Assembly: GCA_034096865.1 (NCBI GenBank)
Contig: JAWQFJ010028296.1
Coordinates: 99,470-123,552, forward strand
DNA from: Theodoxus fluviatilis
Lineage: Eukaryota; Mollusca; Gastropoda; Cycloneritida; Neritidae
Direction: 5' to 3'
DNA length: 24,083 bases
The notes under the pieces were generated by a model. The model was given only the letters and a program-made list of their open reading frames with translations. It was not told where the DNA came from and did no database searches. Shown piece after piece: positions 22,701-24,083 of the stretch (positions are counted from its first letter, which is position 1; the number at the start of each line of letters is the position of its first letter). The position numbers and the translations under genes were made by a program.

Positions 22701-22820
22701 AATTTCAAACCAACGTATACTCACTCGTCCATCGGGAAGAAGCTCGATGATGTCGGAACTGAAATTTGACGTTGGACGAAATCTCCCCCAAACTTGGACA
22801 CGCTTGTTTTTAGACGTCAT
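3722..22820 (-). CDS. KIF9: KIF9-family kinesin, nine exons, 3' part outside the window
   Basis: Joined exons read 22820->22725, 21177->21015, 19179->19026, 14726->14540, 13553->13470, 11905->11813, 6639->6427, 4897->4820, 3790->3722, giving 379 codons with every junction phase-consistent and AG/GT bounded. Seen: P-loop GQTGAGKT at residues 93-100, switch I NKVSSRSH at 213-220, switch II DLAGSE at 248-253, and the microtubule-contact segment [10 protein letters not shown] at 292-301, followed by STLRFA at the end of the motor. The N-terminal motor position and segments such as [21 protein letters not shown] and SSALDGYNG match what I know of KIF9 rather than KIF6 or conventional kinesins. Family knowledge: kinesin-9 motors are plus-end motors tied to the axonemal central apparatus and ciliary motility. 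The reading frame is intact, so it looks functional. The stalk and tail (human KIF9 is about 790 residues) must lie left of position 1. A close kinesin-9 paralogue is the only real alternative. Confidence 0.93.
3791..4819. other. KIF9 intron 8
   Basis: 1029-bp intron of apparently unique AT-rich sequence. No repeat family, exon or RNA gene recognised. Confidence 0.6.
4820..4897 (-). CDS. KIF9: KIF9 exon 8, end of motor and neck (residues 331-356)
   Basis: 26 codons: [20 protein letters not shown] followed by EVYDPA. STLRFA closes the motor domain and the next residues form the neck-linker equivalent. Acceptor TTGCAG|, donor GCA|GTAAGT, phase 0. The upstream intron holds an ATG trinucleotide array only 32 bp from the acceptor. 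Confidence 0.92.
4929..5022. repeat. ATG/CAT trinucleotide microsatellite
   Basis: About 31 GAT/ATG units with one C interruption near 5000. It starts 32 bp upstream (gene sense) of the exon 8 acceptor. On the gene strand it reads CAT/ATC and so contributes a pyrimidine-biased stretch close to the splice site. Confidence 0.97.
5065..5375. repeat. Diverged tandem duplication, about 140-bp unit
   Basis: The phrase CATCTGCCCAAAACT recurs at 5065, 5203 (variant) and 5351. Each of the first two is followed by a shared AAGCTACATCAAC segment and an AT-rich tail. Two full units and a short third are visible. Confidence 0.75.
5442..5687. mobile_element. TTAA-flanked MITE 1 (piggyBac-like), 238 bp
   Basis: TTAA at 5442-5445 and 5684-5687 flanks inverted ends CCCTTTTTTGACTG / CAGTCAGAAAAGGG (13 of 14 complementary). 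TTAA target duplication and CCC-starting ends are piggyBac hallmarks. There is no open frame, so it is non-autonomous. It lies in intron 7. Confidence 0.65.
5688..6426. other. Remainder of intron 7
   Basis: Contains a near-continuous G run at 5711-5729. The rest appears unique. Minus-strand open frames at 5745-5979 have no homology I recognise and no splice logic with the gene. Confidence 0.5.
6427..6639 (-). CDS. KIF9: KIF9 exon 7, microtubule-binding region (residues 260-330)
   Basis: 71 codons. Starts [16 protein letters not shown], where the YINKSL helix is strongly conserved, then [20 protein letters not shown] (residues 292-311, loop 12 and alpha-5 microtubule contacts), and ends RDQLEET. 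Acceptor CTTGCAG|, donor ACG|GTGAGT, phase 0. Confidence 0.96.
6876..7715 (+). mobile_element. 850-bp TGACCTTGA-rich element, copy C
   Basis: 840 bp. Intact 5' end (ACAAGAAGGGCAAAGCCC, whose GGGC/GCCC can pair) and 3' end (hairpin then GCATGTGAGTCAAAAAA). By eye it holds about ten exact TCAAGGTCA or TGACCTTGA 9-mers, several overlapping. The perfect hairpin TGACCTTGACC-CAA-GGTCAAGGTCA begins near 7037. It lies in intron 6. Confidence 0.85.
7769..9426. repeat. Minisatellite, 36 units of 46 bp
   Basis: The unit starts TGTGAGTACCTTAGGTATAG and ends TTTTGTTGGATAGAT. The period is exactly 46 bp throughout, except one 48-bp unit at 9241 with an extra AT. Units differ mainly at four positions in the phrase G(T/C)(T/C)TTG(C/A)T. 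Rarer variants are AGTAACTT (units 30 and 34), GAGAACC (23), GTAAAGG (16) and TTGGGTAGAT (12 and 36). Units 29-32 and 33-36 share the same variant order, so a four-unit block was duplicated. Confidence 0.98.
9571..9820. repeat. Long imperfect inverted repeat, 45-bp arms
   Basis: 9571-9615 pairs with 9776-9820 at 40 of 45 positions, with a 160-bp spacer. Weaker similarity extends outward. A transcript through intron 6 would form a long hairpin. It may be an old inverted-repeat element. No target duplication could be defined. Confidence 0.75.
10111..10259. repeat. GGAT tetranucleotide microsatellite
   Basis: About 37 GGAT units with one interruption (GGTT) at about 10165. The repetitive WMDG and SIHP open frames in this stretch are artefacts of the repeat. 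Confidence 0.97.
10260..10832. other. Intron 6, unclassified
   Basis: No exon or clear repeat family. The 10260-10440 stretch, abutting the GGAT array, looks like part of a dispersed repeat, but no second copy is in the window to prove it. Confidence 0.35.
10833..11100. repeat. Three diverged tandem units of about 90-110 bp
   Basis: Similar units begin at 10833, 10922 and 11033. Each contains AG(C/A)(T/C)(A/G)TCA, then CCTTGGG-like, then TTCATCACATGGTCACTAAA-like segments. CTAAATTTAGAAC and its complement GTTCTAAATTTAG occur around 10887-10922, allowing hairpins. Confidence 0.7.
11193..11763. mobile_element. TTAA-flanked MITE 2 (piggyBac-like), interrupted
   Basis: TTAA at 11193-11196 and 11760-11763. 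Left end CTCTTTCCTGTTCGG; the right end reverse-complements to CCCTTTGCTGTTCAG. Total inner length is 563 bp, of which 273 bp are the nested element at 11306-11570 plus one target copy, leaving about 290 bp. It ends about 50 bp before exon 6. Confidence 0.55.
11306..11570. mobile_element. Nested 265-bp MITE with 60-bp inverted ends
   Basis: 11307-11366 is nearly the exact reverse complement of 11511-11570 (GCTGAAATGGTCGTTATGGG at the outer end). CAAACTAG, 8 bp, stands on both sides (11298-11305 and 11571-11578). An 8-bp duplication fits the hAT superfamily, though the terminal bases are not the usual CAG. It is inserted inside the TTAA-type element, so it arrived later. Confidence 0.85.
11813..11905 (-). 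CDS. KIF9: KIF9 exon 6 with switch II (residues 229-259)
   Basis: 31 codons: [18 protein letters not shown], then [19 protein letters not shown] (248-253) is the kinesin switch II motif. Acceptor TTGCCAG|, donor AAA|GTAAGT, phase 0 on both sides. The 59-bp tandem array in the upstream intron begins only about 11 bp from this exon, so its branch point and pyrimidine tract lie in repeat-derived sequence. Confidence 0.95.
11917..12796. repeat. Minisatellite, about 15 units of 59 bp, next to exon 6
   Basis: The unit contains GATGATGGTAGAGGTTTTAT, GAAGCAACATCATCTGTATC and TAGATCTCAACAAGGTAAA. GAAGCAA-type anchors recur every 59 bp from 11939 to 12765. The first and last units are the most diverged, and both share GTGAC where inner units have GTATC. 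The array's left edge lies about 11 bp from the exon 6 acceptor. Confidence 0.96.
12853..13026. repeat. Tandem repeat, four units of 44 bp
   Basis: Starts at 12853, 12897, 12941 and 12985. Each unit is CCCTACAACTAATAAAAGAA, then TACAAATAGAATGCAAGGTC. Near-perfect (one T/C change in unit 3, and the last unit decays at its end), so the expansion is recent. Confidence 0.97.
13027..13469. other. Intron 5 next to exon 5
   Basis: No repeat or exon recognised. Pyrimidine and A-rich sequence of ordinary intron type. Confidence 0.5.
13470..13553 (-). CDS. KIF9: KIF9 exon 5 with switch I (residues 201-228)
   Basis: 28 codons, from [13 protein letters not shown] through the switch I motif NKVSSRSH (residues 213-220) to CILTLYIE. 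Acceptor TTCACAG| and donor GAG|GTGAGT, both phase 0. The NxxSSRSH residues that sense the ATP gamma-phosphate are all present. Confidence 0.96.
13554..14539. other. KIF9 intron 4
   Basis: 986 bp. Contains a small inverted repeat AAGTCCCTGTA (13931-13941) / TACAGGGACTT (14052-14062), which may mark a roughly 130-bp inverted-repeat element, but no target duplication was seen. The rest is unclassified. Confidence 0.5.
14540..14726 (-). CDS. KIF9: KIF9 exon 4 (residues 138-200)
   Basis: The acceptor CCATCCAG| has a good pyrimidine tract. The exon encodes [20 protein letters not shown], then [16 protein letters not shown] and [18 protein letters not shown] is the conserved kinesin alpha-2/beta region. 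The donor is GAG|GTGCTT, a weaker match to consensus than the other donors, phase 0. An ACT-type trinucleotide array starts about 70 bp upstream of the acceptor. Confidence 0.95.
14797..15210. repeat. ACT trinucleotide array with higher-order structure
   Basis: Over 400 bp of ACT units interrupted by AACACT, ACC and ATT variants. A variant string around 14851-14920 recurs at about 14992-15060 (shift about 141 bp), indicating block duplication. Serine-rich or valine-rich open frames across it are artefacts. Confidence 0.96.
15211..16058. other. Intron 3, unclassified
   Basis: No exon or repeat family recognised. Short open frames on both strands at 15418-15819 lack any recognisable domain. 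Confidence 0.4.
16059..16150. repeat. CA microsatellite
   Basis: CACACA runs interrupted by AACACA, ATACAC and CAACAACAACA variants. Confidence 0.95.
16252..17037. repeat. Duplicated segment, copy 1
   Basis: Shares its whole length with 17886-18299, from CAATGTACTTGTGTA to AAATATAACAAAAAAGAA, once the 386-bp insertion at 16448-16833 is removed. Differs from copy 2 also by loss of 19 bp after ATAGTTA (a GTTA...GTTA pair brackets it in copy 2). Contains an AAT microsatellite followed by TTTATAAAGCGC. Confidence 0.95.
16448..16833. mobile_element. 386-bp MITE with CAGACCTGCCAA inverted ends
   Basis: Perfect 12-bp inverted ends CAGACCTGCCAA / TTGGCAGGTCTG, flanked by CAGGTA at 16442-16447 and 16834-16839. 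The empty site with a single CAGGTA survives in copy 2 near 18076. Inside are two related roughly 70-bp units (each with GATAAGGCTGTGA and GCGTGATAAGCTG) followed by long G runs at 16597-16612 and 16667-16701, then repeats of AGCGTAGCA. No coding capacity. Superfamily not assigned. Confidence 0.9.
17038..17885 (+). mobile_element. 850-bp TGACCTTGA-rich element, copy D
   Basis: 848 bp with family ends (5' ACAAGAAGGGCAAACCCC, 3' GCATGTGAGTCAAAAAA). It sits exactly at the junction between the two copies of the duplicated segment, with A-rich sequence on both sides. Confidence 0.85.
17886..18299. repeat. Duplicated segment, copy 2 (uninterrupted)
   Basis: 414 bp, about 95% or better identical by eye to copy 1 without its insertion. 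Serves as the empty-site reference for the 386-bp MITE. Confidence 0.95.
18300..19025. other. Intron 3 next to exon 3
   Basis: A GC-richer patch at about 18440-18710 contains an 81-codon plus-strand open frame (18442-18687) without a recognisable domain. It stands out against AT-rich surroundings and may be a decayed insertion. No gene is called. Confidence 0.4.
19026..19179 (-). CDS. KIF9: KIF9 exon 3 with P-loop (residues 87-138)
   Basis: Acceptor TTGCAG| then GC ACG ATC completes Gly87. The exon carries the ATP-binding P-loop [13 protein letters not shown], followed by [16 protein letters not shown] and ending HAITVR. All Walker A residues (G-Q-T-G-A-G-K-T) are present. The donor is AG|GTAGGA, phase 2, and Arg138 is completed by the next exon. 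Confidence 0.96.
19180..20711. other. Most of KIF9 intron 2
   Basis: Contains a short TG/TA microsatellite at about 19346-19380 and three copies of TGACCATCAG at about 20185-20216. 20107-20150 resembles 12788-12820 (GTCTCAA followed by a CTTTACA phrase), suggesting fragments of one dispersed repeat. No exon seen. Confidence 0.45.
20712..20964. mobile_element. TTAA-flanked MITE 3 (piggyBac-like), 245 bp
   Basis: TTAACCCCTTCCCTGCCATG at 20712-20731 has its perfect 20-bp reverse complement at 20945-20964. Read as TTAA target copies plus CCCC...GGGG ends, this fits piggyBac-type elements. It ends 50 bp from the exon 2 donor. Confidence 0.8.
21015..21177 (-). CDS. KIF9: KIF9 exon 2 (residues 33-87)
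   Basis: Acceptor CACACAG| precedes GGA ATC AAC. The exon encodes GINIHKREV..., [16 protein letters not shown] and SSALDGYNG, the family's beta-strand leading into the nucleotide pocket. It ends after the first base of Gly87 with donor G|GTAACA, phase 1. Length is 163 nt, and the frame would hit a stop just past the donor. Confidence 0.94.
21306..22164 (+). mobile_element. 850-bp TGACCTTGA-rich element, copy E
   Basis: 859 bp, intact ends, in intron 1. Has one extra CCTTGACCTTTACAT unit near the 5' end relative to other copies, showing slippage among TGACC motifs. The terminal hairpin is slightly damaged (GACTCAG). Confidence 0.85.
22165..22724. other. Intron 1 next to exon 1
   Basis: 560 bp of single-copy AT-rich sequence. 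Nothing recognised. Confidence 0.5.
22725..22820 (-). CDS. KIF9: KIF9 exon 1 (start codon, residues 1-32)
   Basis: Encodes the N-terminus, starting [16 protein letters not shown]. The start at 22820 is chosen because it sets the length before the first beta strand as in other KIF9 proteins. The frame stays open upstream, but that stretch shows no kinesin character. The donor is GA|GTGAGT at 22724-22719, phase 0. An odd point is the WGRFRP strand where most kinesins show a V-R-V/K-P type motif; the trailing RP is conserved. Confidence 0.85.
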
Positions 22821-22910
22821 TCTTTCGCTGTATCTGCAATGTCCGCTTGTTTCACTCACTCGTGGATCTAGAGGCGAGCATCCATATTTGTTGTCTGTTG
22901 TCAGGAGAAT

Positions 22911-22922
22911 TGCGCATGCGCG
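22911..22922. promoter_or_regulatory. Candidate NRF1 site in the KIF9 promoter
   Basis: TGCGCATGCGCG fits the palindromic NRF1 consensus YGCGCAYGCGCR. It lies 91 bp upstream of the start codon in a locally CpG-rich stretch of an otherwise AT-rich window. NRF1 sites are typical of TATA-less, often bidirectional, animal promoters. Its use here is inferred. Confidence 0.55.
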
Positions 22923-23243
22923 TCGACAAGCCTGATCGCTTCCGCCCGAAAGCACTGCCACACATGCCATTATGTATCGCTTTGGAGAAGATCCACGATA
23001 GTGATTCGCTGTGGTGTGACGGGTTGAATCCTGCCACAACCATAATGTTTCTTGTTTCTTCCACTTCGCTTTTGCGTTCGTGAAGAAAAGAAAAAAGATC
23101 GCTCATCCAGTATGAAACAACTCGCCTGTATCAGTGTATGGAAAACATAATCAGGATTGCACGGTTGTCTCCCCTAGTACGGTGAACACAGCTCAACAGT
23201 AAAATAATTCTCTACTCTTTGAACGTCATTTGTAAAAATAGGG

Positions 23244-23275
23244 CTAAACGATCGTCTGTTACTCTAAACGATCGT
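23244..23275. repeat. Paired 12-bp direct repeat with palindromic core upstream of KIF9
   Basis: CTAAACGATCGT occurs at 23244-23255 and again at 23264-23275, 8 bp apart, so the repeat period is 20 bp, about two helical turns. The core ACGATCGT is its own reverse complement. It lies about 425-455 bp upstream of the start codon. No known factor is assigned. Confidence 0.7.
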
Positions 23276-23348
23276 ATTGACCTTAGGCTGTCCAACTGAC
23301 GCGCTCTAGCACCATTTTCTTTTCTCCGTCCGTCCCTACTCTCTTCCC

Positions 23349-23356
23349 AACACACC

Positions 23357-23402
<46 letters not shown>
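23349..23402. repeat. CA microsatellite
   Basis: About 25 uninterrupted CA units, immediately preceding the CT tract. Confidence 0.97.
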
Positions 23403-23403
<1 letters not shown>

Positions 23404-23430
23404 ACACACATTCTCTGTCTCTGTGTGCAT

Positions 23431-23477
<47 letters not shown>

Positions 23478-23759
23478 CCCTCTCTCTCTCTCTCTCTCTC
23501 TCTCCCCCCCACTCTCTTACTCTCATTCTCTTTTCCCCTTCCCCCAGCTCACATCCCCCCCCCCCCCCTCTCTCAGATCCTCTCTCTCTTCTTACTCTCT
23601 CTATCTCTCCTGCTCTCGCTCTCTCTCCTCATCTCTCTCATCGCTCTCTCTCTCTCTCCTCCTCTCCCCACTCTCTTACCTTCATTCTCTCTTCCCTTCC
23701 TCCCCCTTGTCTTACTCTCATTCTCTCTTCCCTTCCTTCCTCCTCAGCCCCCCCACCCC

Positions 23760-23831
<72 letters not shown>

Positions 23832-23903
23832 CTCTCTCTCTCTCTCTCTCTCTCCCCATCTCTTACTCTCATTCTCTCTTCCCTTCCTCTCCTTTTCCCA
23901 GCT

Positions 23904-23981
<78 letters not shown>

Positions 23982-23989
23982 CTCTCTTG

Positions 23990-24027
<38 letters not shown>

Positions 24028-24048
24028 TCCTCTCTTCTCTCTGTTGTC
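23431..24048. repeat. Long CT-rich polypyrimidine tract
   Basis: About 620 bp almost wholly C and T on the plus strand. CT runs are broken by C-runs and a recurring phrase like CTCTTACTCTCATTCTCTCTT, seen several times, so it is partly a higher-order array. Open frames on both strands (Ser/Leu-rich, Arg/Glu-rich) are artefacts. Mirror-symmetric pyrimidine tracts of this kind can adopt triplex (H-DNA) structure. Confidence 0.95.
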
Positions 24049-24083
24049 TGAGCATCACAAGAGGCGTACAGCTTCGCTTCCAT

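Larger units (their letters stand above)
22821..23340 (-). other. KIF9 5' UTR and promoter region
   Basis: Non-repetitive DNA between the start codon and the CA/CT tract. It is CpG-richer than the introns. It holds the NRF1-like site at 22911-22922 and a 12-bp direct repeat at 23244-23275. No TATA box was clearly placed and no convincing RFX X-box was seen, although cilia genes often have one. The transcription start is not determinable by eye. Confidence 0.5.

Noticed and set aside
22821..23039. In-frame upstream extension of KIF9 exon 1
   Set aside because: The frame is open but lacks kinesin similarity. The ATG at 22820 matches the normal family N-terminus.
23425..24083. Long Ser/Leu and Arg/Glu open frames at the right end
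   Set aside because: Translations of the CT tract. The minus-strand frame starting MEAKLYAS at the edge is short before it enters the repeat and cannot be supported as an exon.

Overview
The window is animal nuclear DNA: one intron-rich protein gene, GT-AG introns, and heavy microsatellite, minisatellite and mobile-element content. No bacterial, organellar or RNA gene is visible. The repeat style (dense CT, CA, ATG and ACT microsatellites, and dispersed repeats packed with TGACCTTGACC motifs) suggests a marine invertebrate, most likely a mollusc. That taxonomic call is inference only.

The single recognisable gene lies on the minus strand and runs right to left. It encodes a kinesin of the KIF9 family (kinesin-9, a ciliary/flagellar motor). 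Nine coding exons could be joined with consistent reading phase and canonical splice sites: 22725-22820, 21015-21177, 19026-19179, 14540-14726, 13470-13553, 11813-11905, 6427-6639, 4820-4897 and 3722-3790. They give 379 codons: the whole motor domain, the neck and the beginning of the stalk. The rest of the gene should lie beyond the left edge. A consensus NRF1 site lies 91 bp upstream of the start codon.

Nearly everything else is intron, filled by repeats. (1) Five copies of a roughly 850-bp family (613-1467, 1723-2914, 6876-7715, 17038-17885, 21306-22164), all in the same orientation and antisense to the gene. They have offset inverted ends, terminal hairpins and many TCAAGGTCA motifs. (2) Four short inverted-repeat DNA elements: three flanked by TTAA (piggyBac-like), one of which is split by a 265-bp element with an 8-bp target duplication, plus a 386-bp element with a 6-bp duplication whose empty site is preserved in a neighbouring duplicate. 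(3) Tandem arrays: 36 units of 46 bp (7769-9426), about 15 units of 59 bp abutting exon 6 (11917-12796), four units of 44 bp (12853-13026), and several microsatellites. (4) A 414-bp segment present twice around one 850-bp element (16252-18299).

The right end (23341-24048) is a long CA then CT/pyrimidine tract upstream of the gene. No second gene could be supported.
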